Assembly: GCA_049325575.1 (NCBI GenBank)
Contig: JBMOLK010000159.1
Coordinates: 1-12,263, forward strand
Origin: JBMOLK01 sp049325575
GTDB taxonomy: Bacteria > Bacillota > Clostridia > Acetivibrionales > Acetivibrionaceae
Length of the DNA: 12,263 nt
Direction: 5' to 3'
In this document: positions 1 through 7,708 of the stretch, in pieces
Position numbering within the stretch: the first letter of the stretch is position 1
Layout of the letters: each line of letters begins with the position of its first letter
Made by a program: the position numbers and the translations under genes
Notes under the pieces: model-generated
Seen by the model: only the letters and a program-made list of their open reading frames with translations
What the model was told of the DNA's origin: nothing
The model's database searches: none

Positions 1-560
1 TGGGCACTATAATAGGTGGAACTGCCGGAATTTTTGGAGGCTTAATTGACGAAATTTTAATGAGAATAACCGATATTATGTATTCAATACCAAACCTCAT
101 AATTATTATACTTCTTTCTATGGTCATGGGAAGCAGCCAGCTTGCTATTATACTTGCTCTTTCAATTACCGACTGGACCGGAATGGCCAGGGTAGTAAGG
201 GTGCAGACCTTGCTTTTGAAGCAAATGGAATTTATCCAGGCAGCCAGGGTCTTAGGTGCAGGTAAGATTCGCATCATGACCAGACATATCCTCCCCAACT
301 GTTTTGGACCTGTCCTGGTGAATTTTATGCTTGGGATCCCTGGTGCTATTTTTGCTGAAAGCACATTAAGCTTTCTCGGGCTGGGGATAAAGCCTCCCGG
401 AGCAAGCTGGGGCACTTTGGTAAATGAGGGCTTTAGTCTTTCCAATATTACCTACTATCCCTGGGTTATACTAATACCTTTATGCTTTATAGGTCTTACA
501 ATGATCAGCTTTAATATATTAGGAGATGCCATAAAAGATGCACAGGATTCAAAGTCTTAA
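1..560 (+). CDS. Peptide/nickel-type ABC transporter permease, DppC/OppC-like (5' truncated)
   Basis: Inner-membrane permease subunit of an oligopeptide/dipeptide (or nickel) ABC importer. The reading frame is open from base 3, so the gene begins before the window; the ATG at 60 is internal, because the residues before it (GGTAGIFGGLIDEILMR) already match the conserved BPD_transp_1 segment before the LMRxxD motif. About 186 residues are visible. They include the cytoplasmic EAA loop that docks on the ATPases (QAARVLGAGKIRIMTRHILPN), the family-typical ESTLSFLGLGIKPPGASWG stretch, and three hydrophobic membrane segments, the last near the C-terminus (YPWVILIPLCFIGLTMISFN). It ends 15 bp before the preferred start of the fused ATPase gene, so the two are surely co-transcribed. 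The substrate cannot be told: no binding-protein gene is in view. Confidence 0.93.
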   Translation, partial: GTIIGGTAGIFGGLIDEILMRITDIMYSIPNLIIIILLSMVMGSSQLAIILALSITDWTGMARVVRVQTLLLKQMEFIQAARVLGAGKIRIMTRHILPNCFGPVLVNFMLGIPGAIFAESTLSFLGLGIKPPGASWGTLVNEGFSLSNITYYPWVILIPLCFIGLTMISFNILGDAIKDAQDSKS

Positions 561-567
561 AAGGTGG
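559..567 (+). promoter_or_regulatory. Ribosome binding site deciding the ABC ATPase start
   Basis: AAAAGGTGG ends 8 bases before ATG 576. The upstream in-frame GTG at 564 lies inside this Shine-Dalgarno sequence and has no site of its own, so ATG 576 is preferred. The site overlaps the stop codon of the permease gene, which suggests translational coupling. Confidence 0.65.
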
Positions 568-575
568 TTTTTTCT

Positions 576-2306
576 ATGGATACACTTCTTCAAATCTATG
601 ATCTTTCATTACGTTTTAAGGATAGGAAGATACTTAGCGGTATAAACTTAAATGTCTTTGAAGGAGAAATTCTCGCCATAGTGGGTGAATCGGGCAGTGG
701 CAAAAGCATGCTTGCAAGATCAATACTAAGGCTGAATAATCCGGACAAGTTTAAGCTTGAGGGAAAAATGCTTTTAGAGGGTAAAGACATAAGTTTGCTG
801 CCAGAGAACCAATTGACCCAAATACGAGGAAGGAATATAGGAATAATATTTCAGGAACCCTTATCATATCTAAATCCTACTTTAAAGATGAAAAGCCAGC
901 TGACAGAACCCTTGATAAAGCATAATAGTGCCAACAGGAATGGAGCGACCCAGGCTTTAAAAGATCTGCTGGACAAGCTTGGGATAAGAGATGCTGAAGG
1001 CTATATGAGACGATATCCACACCAGCTTAGCGGAGGGATGGCACAAAGGGGCATGATTGCCATGGCTTCCTCCTGTCTTCCCAAAATTATCATAGCTGAT
1101 GAACCTACCAGCTCTTTGGACACCATCACCCAGGCGTCAATTGTAAATCTTTTAAAGGATATGTCAGGATCATATGGAATATCTGTTATTTTTATTACCC
1201 ATGACCTGGAGCTTGCAGGCAAGATAGCTGATAGAGCTGTAGTTATGAGTGAAGGAACCATAGTGGAGCAAGGAGACATTAAAGAGGTTTTTAATAATCC
1301 CAAGTCTAAGGCAGCCAAGGGGCTGTTGAGTTCTGGAATAAAGGGTAAGGCCGTGAATAATAAAAAGATAGAGGATTCAAAAGCTATTCCAATCATAGAA
1401 ATCAGAAGCTTAAACAAGTACTATAAAAACTGCAGCAACAGCATTATTAAAGCCGTAGACGGGGTGTCATTAAGACTGTATGATGGAGAGACCTTGGGCT
1501 TGCTTGGAGAAAGCGGATGCGGCAAATCAACCCTTGCAAGACTTATAACCAGGGTTGTAAAACCATCAAAGGGAGAAATTCTGTACGACAATATGGATAT
1601 ATTCAAGCTGAAGAATTATGCTAAAAAGGTTCAGATGATTTTTCAGGATCCGTTTACTTCCCTGGACCCTCAAATGAGGATAGTAGATTCTATTGCTGAA
1701 GGAATTGATATATCAGTATCAGGCAGGGTTAAACAAAATGAACGCTGTAAACTGGTAAGAGACTTCTTAACTAAAGTGGGACTTGATATAAGTCTTGAGG
1801 ACAGGTTTCCTCACCAGCTAAGCGGCGGACAGAGACAGAGAGCAAGCATAGCAAGGGCTCTAATAATGAACCCGAAGGTACTTGTATGTGACGAGCCCAC
1901 ATCTTACCTTGATAGGGTATCGCAAGCCCAGATAATAGACCTTTTTGCGAAGTTAAAAGAAGAGGAGGGACTCACCTATCTTTTTATAACTCATGATATG
2001 AAGGTTTTAAGCAGTATCAGTGACAGAATAGCAGTTATGTACAGAGGGAGAATTGTTGAACTCGGGAAGCGGCAGGATATAATGACCAACCCGCTTCACC
2101 CTTATACAGACTTATTAATAAAGGCAGCATATAGCCTGGACCAAATACCTTCACATATTGATGGAGCCGGTTCTAACCATCGTGGAAATGGCTGCAGCTT
2201 ATATGGTATGTGTGATAAGGCACAACTCAAATGCGCTGGCGAAGTGCCTGGACTAAATGACTATGGCAGCGGACATTTTGCAGCATGCCACTATACCGGC
2301 AAATAA
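576..2306 (+). CDS. Fused double ATP-binding subunit of peptide-type ABC importer (DppD-DppF fusion)
   Basis: Energises the importer whose permease lies just upstream. Two complete ABC cassettes lie in one 576-residue chain. The first has Walker A GESGSGKS at 37-44, signature LSGGMAQR near 150 and Walker B IIIADEPTSSLD near 172. The second has Walker A GESGCGKST near 311, signature LSGGQRQR near 415 and Walker B VLVCDEPTSYLD near 437. The NPLHPYT segment and the tail are the oligopeptide-transporter C-terminal region, with four cysteines (C540, C546, C553, C571). Related DppD/OppD tails carry a similar cysteine set that can hold an iron-sulfur cluster; whether this one does is inference. Most family members are two separate proteins of about 330 residues, so this is a fusion with one shortened linker. 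I chose ATG 576 over GTG 564 because AAAGGTGG lies 8 bases before ATG 576 and itself contains the GTG. Confidence 0.95.
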   Translation: MDTLLQIYDLSLRFKDRKILSGINLNVFEGEILAIVGESGSGKSMLARSILRLNNPDKFKLEGKMLLEGKDISLLPENQLTQIRGRNIGIIFQEPLSYLNPTLKMKSQLTEPLIKHNSANRNGATQALKDLLDKLGIRDAEGYMRRYPHQLSGGMAQRGMIAMASSCLPKIIIADEPTSSLDTITQASIVNLLKDMSGSYGISVIFITHDLELAGKIADRAVVMSEGTIVEQGDIKEVFNNPKSKAAKGLLSSGIKGKAVNNKKIEDSKAIPIIEIRSLNKYYKNCSNSIIKAVDGVSLRLYDGETLGLLGESGCGKSTLARLITRVVKPSKGEILYDNMDIFKLKNYAKKVQMIFQDPFTSLDPQMRIVDSIAEGIDISVSGRVKQNERCKLVRDFLTKVGLDISLEDRFPHQLSGGQRQRASIARALIMNPKVLVCDEPTSYLDRVSQAQIIDLFAKLKEEEGLTYLFITHDMKVLSSISDRIAVMYRGRIVELGKRQDIMTNPLHPYTDLLIKAAYSLDQIPSHIDGAGSNHRGNGCSLYGMCDKAQLKCAGEVPGLNDYGSGHFAACHYTGK

Positions 2307-2325
2307 TTTATAAGCTTTCTCACCA
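2307..2325. other. Convergent gene junction without a visible terminator
   Basis: Only 19 bases separate the stop codons of the ABC ATPase (+) and the kinase (-). I see no GC-rich hairpin with a T-run here, so the two transcripts probably overlap at their 3' ends or terminate inside the opposing gene. Confidence 0.5.
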
Positions 2326-4035
2326 TTACAACGGAATGCAAATAGATACAGTTGTTCCTTTGCCCGGTGCAGATTTTATGGATACTTTACCTTTAACAAG
2401 TTCTGCGCGCTCCCTTAGCCCTCCAAGACCAAAACCGCCTTTAAGGCTTTGATGCTTCTTAGCCTGCTGGTCCATGTCAAAGCCTACGCCGTCATCCGTT
2501 ACTGTAACGTAAATTGTATCATCATTAACACTAAAATCTACAACTACGTTCCTGGCTTTTGCATGTTTGTGGATATTAGACAGTGATTCCTGCACCATCC
2601 TGTATATGGTGGAGCACAGGTAATACTCTATTTTCGTATCATCACCTGAGTGCTTGAAAGCAACTTTGATCCCGGTACTTTCTTCATAAATGCCGAATCT
2701 GTTTTCAAGGGCTCTAATAAGACCATCCTCCAAATATGAAGGTTTTAGGTCATAAAGTATGGTTCTTATTTCCTTTGATGTTGATTTTACTGCAGTATTA
2801 AGGCTATCCAATTCTTCAAAGCCCTTTTCATACATAGAGTTTTGTAGAAATTTCTTTGTCAGTTCGATTTTAAGAGAAAGGTTTACAACAGCTTGAGCAG
2901 GGCCGTCATGTATTTCTCTCGCAATCCTTTTTCTTTCCTCTTCGTGGGCCTTAAGTATTTTTTTGCTCAATACCTCCAGTTCGTTATTTTGCGTTTTATA
3001 GCTTTCCAAAAGATTCTGCATATCCCTGTAAAGAAGATTGTTTTCAAGTACTACAGCAGCTTGTCCGGCAAGGGAACTCATAATCAGTTCATCTGTGCAG
3101 TCAAAAGGAATAATGCTGTTTAGGGATTCTTTATTGGAGTAGTCGATTTTTTCATCTTTAAACTTCTTTTTGTTAATAAGCTGTATTACACCCAGGATAT
3201 TGTTTTCATGGTCCTTCATGGGTATAGTAAGCATAGACTTGGTAATATATCCTGTATGTAAATCAAAACTGTTGTTATGACGATAGGTAAGATTAGGGCT
3301 TAAGTTGTAAACATCATCAATTCTAACTGCTTCCCCTGTAATAACCGAGTAACCGAAAATACTCTCCCGTGTTATGGGAGAAGTGAAGGTCTCCAGATTC
3401 ACATCCAGACTTGTATTTTTAGCGATAACAAATTTTAGTATCTTATCGTCATAGTTGTTATTTTTTACTGAGGTCCAGTTGAACGTATCTTTGTCTATTA
3501 CAAGATAAATAGTACCAGCGTCTGAAGAAGTAAGATTCATACTGCTTGTCACTATCATATCAAGAAGCTTGACAGTATCCTTCTCTGAAGACAAGGATTT
3601 TCCAATCTCATAGAATTCCTTTACTTCATCCTTTAAAAAAGATATTTTCTTTTTATTGTCAATTTCATTTGATAGCTTTTTAAAAAAGAAATCCATGTTA
3701 CAATTATCTGTGTTTATAAATTCAAATAAGTTGTCATAGCGGGTTACCGATTCCTGATTCCTGGAACTGTATGCTGTAAGTATGTAGTTTAGCCCGCCGG
3801 AAATGTTACCAAGATACAAGGATATTTCATTTAAGAAAGGAAATTCAACAAATAAAACCAATAAAGAAGCTTCTGTATTTGAGCAGCTTGACAAAAATGA
3901 TTCAATGCAACTGATAAACTCTTCTTTATTTGAGAGAAAATTAATATTGAATAAGTTATTTTTTAACAAGTTAATAAAAGCGCCGTGTTCAGAATCAGTG
4001 GAGCTGCCCAGTAATAACACGTTTTCATTTAGCAT
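2326..4035 (-). CDS. Orphan sensor histidine kinase: receiver-like N-terminus, GAF, HisKA_3, HATPase (DegS/NarX type)
   Basis: Cytoplasmic two-component kinase of 569 residues with no membrane segment. Residues 1-125 alternate beta strands and helices like a receiver domain (NVLLLGSS, SLLVLFVEF, LNYILTAYSS) but lack the acidic pair and a clear phospho-Asp. Residues about 150-335 are a GAF domain (AGTIYLV..., GVIQLINKK..., SLAGQAAVVLENN). A short coiled coil leads to the HisKA_3 dimerisation helix with phosphoacceptor H376 in REIHDGPAQ, the motif typical of B. subtilis DegS. The ATPase domain has N487 in QESLSNIHKHA, DDGVGFD at 514-520 and GGFGLGG at 534-540, so catalysis should be intact. The start is ATG 4035 with AAGGGAGT 6 bases upstream. 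No response regulator lies nearby; a LuxR/NarL-type partner elsewhere is expected. The gene is convergent with the ABC ATPase (19-bp gap) and divergent from the cyclase gene. The GAF ligand is unknown. Confidence 0.93.
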   Translation of the reverse strand: MLNENVLLLGSSTDSEHGAFINLLKNNLFNINFLSNKEEFISCIESFLSSCSNTEASLLVLFVEFPFLNEISLYLGNISGGLNYILTAYSSRNQESVTRYDNLFEFINTDNCNMDFFFKKLSNEIDNKKKISFLKDEVKEFYEIGKSLSSEKDTVKLLDMIVTSSMNLTSSDAGTIYLVIDKDTFNWTSVKNNNYDDKILKFVIAKNTSLDVNLETFTSPITRESIFGYSVITGEAVRIDDVYNLSPNLTYRHNNSFDLHTGYITKSMLTIPMKDHENNILGVIQLINKKKFKDEKIDYSNKESLNSIIPFDCTDELIMSSLAGQAAVVLENNLLYRDMQNLLESYKTQNNELEVLSKKILKAHEEERKRIAREIHDGPAQAVVNLSLKIELTKKFLQNSMYEKGFEELDSLNTAVKSTSKEIRTILYDLKPSYLEDGLIRALENRFGIYEESTGIKVAFKHSGDDTKIEYYLCSTIYRMVQESLSNIHKHAKARNVVVDFSVNDDTIYVTVTDDGVGFDMDQQAKKHQSLKGGFGLGGLRERAELVKGKVSIKSAPGKGTTVSICIPL

Positions 4036-4081
4036 TTTGTTACTCCCTTATAATATGACTTACGGACTTTACTCATTTTTT

Positions 4082-4110
4082 TTGAAAACGTTAAAATAGA
4101 AGTATAAGAT
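4082..4110 (+). promoter_or_regulatory. Candidate sigma-A promoter for the cyclase gene
   Basis: TTGAAA (4082-4087), 17-base spacer, TAAGAT (4105-4110) matches the housekeeping consensus at 5 of 6 and 4 of 6 positions with ideal spacing. The predicted start of transcription is near 4117, about 70 bases before ATG 4187. I found no equally good promoter for the divergent kinase gene; TATAAT on the minus strand (4124-4129) lacks a convincing -35. Confidence 0.55.
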
Positions 4111-4132
4111 ATTCGATATATATATTATACAT

Positions 4133-4142
4133 CATAATTATG
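4133..4142. repeat. 10-bp perfect palindrome in cyclase leader
   Basis: CATAATTATG is self-complementary and lies about 16-25 bases downstream of the predicted transcription start, where a repressor could bind. Such AT-only palindromes also arise by chance, so the operator reading is tentative. Confidence 0.25.
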
Positions 4143-4174
4143 TTAAATACAAACGGGTGAAAAAAATTTTAACC

Positions 4175-4180
4175 GGGTGG
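4175..4180 (+). promoter_or_regulatory. Ribosome binding site deciding the cyclase start
   Basis: GGGTGG lies 6 bases before ATG 4187. The alternative GTG at 4157 would add ten residues (MKKILTGWLF) ahead of MICFNCG. In zinc-ribbon proteins the first CxxC usually follows the initiator Met directly, so ATG 4187 is preferred. Confidence 0.6.
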
Positions 4181-4186
4181 CTGTTT

Positions 4187-7100
4187 ATGATCTGTTTTAA
4201 CTGCGGTATAAATCTTCACAATAACGAATCAAAAGAATGCCAGTTATGCGGCGTCAAATTTGCTCTGGTTTGTCCGTCCTGTGACTTCCCAAACCCTGGT
4301 ATGGGCAAATACTGTTTTAACTGTGGGACAAAGCTTGCCAGGTTTGAATCACAGAGTTCGGTTCAAAACTATGATACCTTATCCGAGAACCGCAGGAATG
4401 TTGCGGTTATTTTTGCTGATGTTTCGGGCTTTACAGCCCTTTCGGAAAAAATGGATCCTGAAGAAGTGAGAGAATTGATTAATGAGTGCTTTAGTTATAT
4501 AACAAGGCCTGTATATGAACTGGAAGGAACTATAGATAAATATATTGGCGATTGTGTAATGATTCTTTTCGGAGCAAAGTACATTCACACTGACGATGCT
4601 AAAAGAGCAGTAGTGTGTGCTATGAAGATGTTAACTCTCATCAGGGAATTTTCAGAACAAAGACTCGCATCCAGAAATCTGTCACTCACCCTTTCAATAG
4701 GTATAAACTACGGGCTTGTAGTTACCGGTAGTGTAGGAAATACTTTTGACAAGGATTATACCGTTATGGGGGACATTGTAAATACTGCGCAGAGGCTTCA
4801 GTCAAATGCCCAAAGGGGAAGTATCCTTGTATCGGAGTCGGTATTTTTAGAAACCAAAGGTATAATTCACTATTCAAAGCCTATGGAGATAAAGGTGAAA
4901 AATAAGGAGAAGCCTGTAAGGTGTTACTCTCCAATAGAAGTTAATGTTGAGCACGAATATGGAAGCAGTTCGGCATTTGTTGGAAGAGAAAATGAGTTGG
5001 GCCTTCTTGTATCCATTTATAACAGTGCTCTAAATACCAGTGCCAAGTGTGTAAATGTTATCGGCGAGGCTGGTATAGGTAAGACCAGTCTTATAAAGGA
5101 GCTTTCTTCAAAACTTAGCAATGACATCAAGAAAATCTGGGTTGGTTTAAGTTCACTGTCTCAAAACAGGGTTTATTATACTATATCAAGTATACTTATG
5201 AACATTATGAATATTAATTCCGGAGACAGCACAAGTGTTAAGCAGCGAAGGTTGATGTCATTTTTGGATTATATACTTGTTGATCTTAGTGAAGAAGATA
5301 TAAAAAGAAATTTTGACTTTATAAGCCTTGTGTTAGGTCTGGGCAGAGATAACGAGTTTCAGAATGTACTTAATTCCATGAGCTTTGATAATATTAAAAG
5401 AGAGATAGTAAAGCAGCTTTCGGTTTTCTTTATAAATCTTTCCAAGAAATATAAGTTGGTAATCGTGGTTGATGATATCCACTGGTCTGATACAAACTCA
5501 CTTCACATCTTAGGTGAGCTCATTCAGACTCTCTCGCTGGTTAATATTACATTTGTGTTTTCTTCAAGATACGAGGTGGAGGAACTTAAATGCCTGGAAG
5601 ATTTGAAGTATCATACCTTAAAGCTTGGTACCCTCAATAGGAAAGGTATAAGAGAGCTGATCTGCAAGCTTCTTGGTCTAAAGGGCGTTGACAAAACGCT
5701 TCTTGGTGCGGTTGCTAAATTTACCAATGGGAATCCTCTGTATATAAATGAGTTCGTCCAAAACATCAGGAAGTCGGACAGTTTTACTATAAAAAATGGT
5801 ATAGGCTATATAGATGCCGCTGAAGTAACATCACTGCCAACTAATATCCAGAGTCTTATCCTGTCAAACTTGTCTGAACTTGGTGATGCAACAAGGAATT
5901 TTCTGCAGGTGGCCTCTGTTGCAGGAAGTGAATTTAACCTTTCCATTGTAGGAACGCTCCTTGAATATAGCAATGATGAGTTGGGGGACCTCTTAAGGCT
6001 TCCGGTCCATATGAATATGATTTCTCTAAAGACTGCATATACGGCCTCGGGTGTAGTTGAGAAGGTCTTTGTATTTAATCAGGAGATGGAGAGGGAAGTA
6101 ATTTATGACAGTATTTTAAACAAGAATAAAAGAGAGCTTCATAAGAAAATCGGCGAGATAATAGAGGTAAGGCATAGTAAGGAAATAGAGGACTATTACG
6201 AGATTCTTTTTATCCACTTTGCAAAAGCTGGTCAGAATAAGAAAGCTGCAGATTACAGCTATAAGACGGCAATAAAGAATAAAAACAACTATAATTTTGC
6301 AAGTTCACTTGCACACTACAGTGAATTTCTTAAGCTGGCTGGTGAAGAAGCTAAGCCTGAAAGTGATTCAAAGGTTTTATACGCATACATGGATATGGGG
6401 TATATAAACTTCATTATGGCTGAATATGACCAGGCACTTGTAAATTTAAACAAGGCTCTTGAAATTGCAAAGCTATACGATGATATTTACTCAATTAAGC
6501 TTATGATAGCAGCCATATACAAGGAACAGGACATCTATGACAGTGCTCTTTCCATACTTGAAGAAATTCAGCCTAAGATAAAAGAGGAGAATATTCTCTA
6601 TGGAAAGCTTATGCAGATGAAATGCAGTATTCTAAGAGTTACCGGCAACCATGAAGCGCTGAATATTGCTAAGAAGTCAGAAAAACTACTGTTAAAAATA
6701 AAGGACTATGAGAACCTTTCGGAAACCATGAACCAGGCAGGAATCATATATTATACCAAAGGAGATATTACCAATTCCCTGTTTTGTTTGGACAAGTCAT
6801 ATAAATATGCTGAAAAGATAAATAACCTTGCTATTATGGCAAAAGTATCGGGTAACCTTGGGGCAATTTATCATGCTACCGGTATGATATCCAAAGCCCA
6901 GGACTTCTTTAACAAATCCATCTATATTTCAAAGAAAATATCCGACCAGCAGGGCTATATAGCAGGATGTATAAATCTTGGGATACTATATATGGACAAA
7001 GGTTTTTTTAATAATGCAGAGGTTTTGTTTAACGAAGCAATAGAAATCTCTTGTGAAATATCTTCAAGGCTTAATGAGAGCATATCGCTGACAAATATAG

Positions 7101-7708
7101 GCGATATAATGTACGAGAGGGGCTTCACGGAGAAGGCCCTGGACTACTACAACAGGTCTCTTGATATAGCAAGAGAAATAAATGTTCCTATAGGTGAAGG
7201 TATCAATTATATAAGCAGTGCCAGGCTGTACATTGAGATGGATATAAATGATAGAATACAGGAGATGCTTGAAAAAGCGCGGGAGATTTTCCATGAGGCT
7301 GGTGAAATAACGTATTTAAGTGACTATCACAGGTATAAGGCTCTATATGCTCTTATTACAGGGAATGTAGATGGAGCTGTGGAGGATTGCGAAATGGCTA
7401 TTTCCATTTCGAAGGAAATAAAAAGTGATATCAGGCTGCTTAAAGCTTTGAGATTAAAGGCTAATATTCTTACTTGTACTCATGAATTTGATAAAGCTAT
7501 TGACTTGTTTACAAACTCTATTACTCTATCCCATCAACTTGAGTCTGACTATGAAGCTGCTAAAGGTTATCTTGGAAGATTGGAAATTTATAAACAGCTG
7601 GGAAAAACAAAAGAAGCCGAAGCTGACTTGGCTTTGGCAAAAGAATGCATATCCAAGGTGGATAGATGCAGATTGAGTGAAATTATAGAAGGTTATACTA
7701 GATCTTAA
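4187..7708 (+). CDS. Class III adenylyl cyclase with double zinc ribbon, AAA-type ATPase and TPR array (soluble-cyclase-like)
   Basis: Predicted to make cAMP in the cytoplasm. The 1173-residue chain reads in order as follows. A double zinc ribbon has Cys 3, 6, 18, 21 and 29, 32, 43, 46. The class III cyclase domain covers about 68-225, with metal-binding D78 (FADVSGFT) and D122 (KYIGDCVM), substrate-site K118 and T192 (DYTVMGD), and N199 and R203 (NTAQR) for the transition state. An AAA/STAND-like ATPase from about 262 has Walker A GEAGIGKT at 293-300 and VVDDIHW with D429-D430. From about residue 684 to the end there are roughly 11 TPRs at 40-residue spacing. Lys plus Thr at the specificity positions fits the class IIIb adenylyl (not guanylyl) type, which includes bicarbonate-responsive enzymes and mammalian ADCY10, whose cyclase-ATPase-TPR order is similar. 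Here there is one cyclase domain, so it would act as a homodimer. All catalytic residues are present. It diverges from the kinase gene and its last 11 bases overlap the activator gene tail to tail. Confidence 0.93.
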   Translation: MICFNCGINLHNNESKECQLCGVKFALVCPSCDFPNPGMGKYCFNCGTKLARFESQSSVQNYDTLSENRRNVAVIFADVSGFTALSEKMDPEEVRELINECFSYITRPVYELEGTIDKYIGDCVMILFGAKYIHTDDAKRAVVCAMKMLTLIREFSEQRLASRNLSLTLSIGINYGLVVTGSVGNTFDKDYTVMGDIVNTAQRLQSNAQRGSILVSESVFLETKGIIHYSKPMEIKVKNKEKPVRCYSPIEVNVEHEYGSSSAFVGRENELGLLVSIYNSALNTSAKCVNVIGEAGIGKTSLIKELSSKLSNDIKKIWVGLSSLSQNRVYYTISSILMNIMNINSGDSTSVKQRRLMSFLDYILVDLSEEDIKRNFDFISLVLGLGRDNEFQNVLNSMSFDNIKREIVKQLSVFFINLSKKYKLVIVVDDIHWSDTNSLHILGELIQTLSLVNITFVFSSRYEVEELKCLEDLKYHTLKLGTLNRKGIRELICKLLGLKGVDKTLLGAVAKFTNGNPLYINEFVQNIRKSDSFTIKNGIGYIDAAEVTSLPTNIQSLILSNLSELGDATRNFLQVASVAGSEFNLSIVGTLLEYSNDELGDLLRLPVHMNMISLKTAYTASGVVEKVFVFNQEMEREVIYDSILNKNKRELHKKIGEIIEVRHSKEIEDYYEILFIHFAKAGQNKKAADYSYKTAIKNKNNYNFASSLAHYSEFLKLAGEEAKPESDSKVLYAYMDMGYINFIMAEYDQALVNLNKALEIAKLYDDIYSIKLMIAAIYKEQDIYDSALSILEEIQPKIKEENILYGKLMQMKCSILRVTGNHEALNIAKKSEKLLLKIKDYENLSETMNQAGIIYYTKGDITNSLFCLDKSYKYAEKINNLAIMAKVSGNLGAIYHATGMISKAQDFFNKSIYISKKISDQQGYIAGCINLGILYMDKGFFNNAEVLFNEAIEISCEISSRLNESISLTNIGDIMYERGFTEKALDYYNRSLDIAREINVPIGEGINYISSARLYIEMDINDRIQEMLEKAREIFHEAGEITYLSDYHRYKALYALITGNVDGAVEDCEMAISISKEIKSDIRLLKALRLKANILTCTHEFDKAIDLFTNSITLSHQLESDYEAAKGYLGRLEIYKQLGKTKEAEADLALAKECISKVDRCRLSEIIEGYTRS

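Noticed and set aside
1038..1060. TGGCAC string resembling a sigma-54 -24 element
   Set aside because: It has no TTGC at the required distance and lies inside the ABC ATPase gene; the TGGCAC at 9018 fails in the same way.
1001..1417. 138-codon open frame on the minus strand
   Set aside because: It lies wholly antisense to the ABC ATPase, whose Walker and signature motifs are intact, and shows no recognisable protein or ribosome binding site.
3803..4099. 98-codon plus-strand frame
   Set aside because: It is antisense to the N-terminal part of the kinase gene and its product is low-complexity; the kinase frame has domains and a good ribosome binding site.
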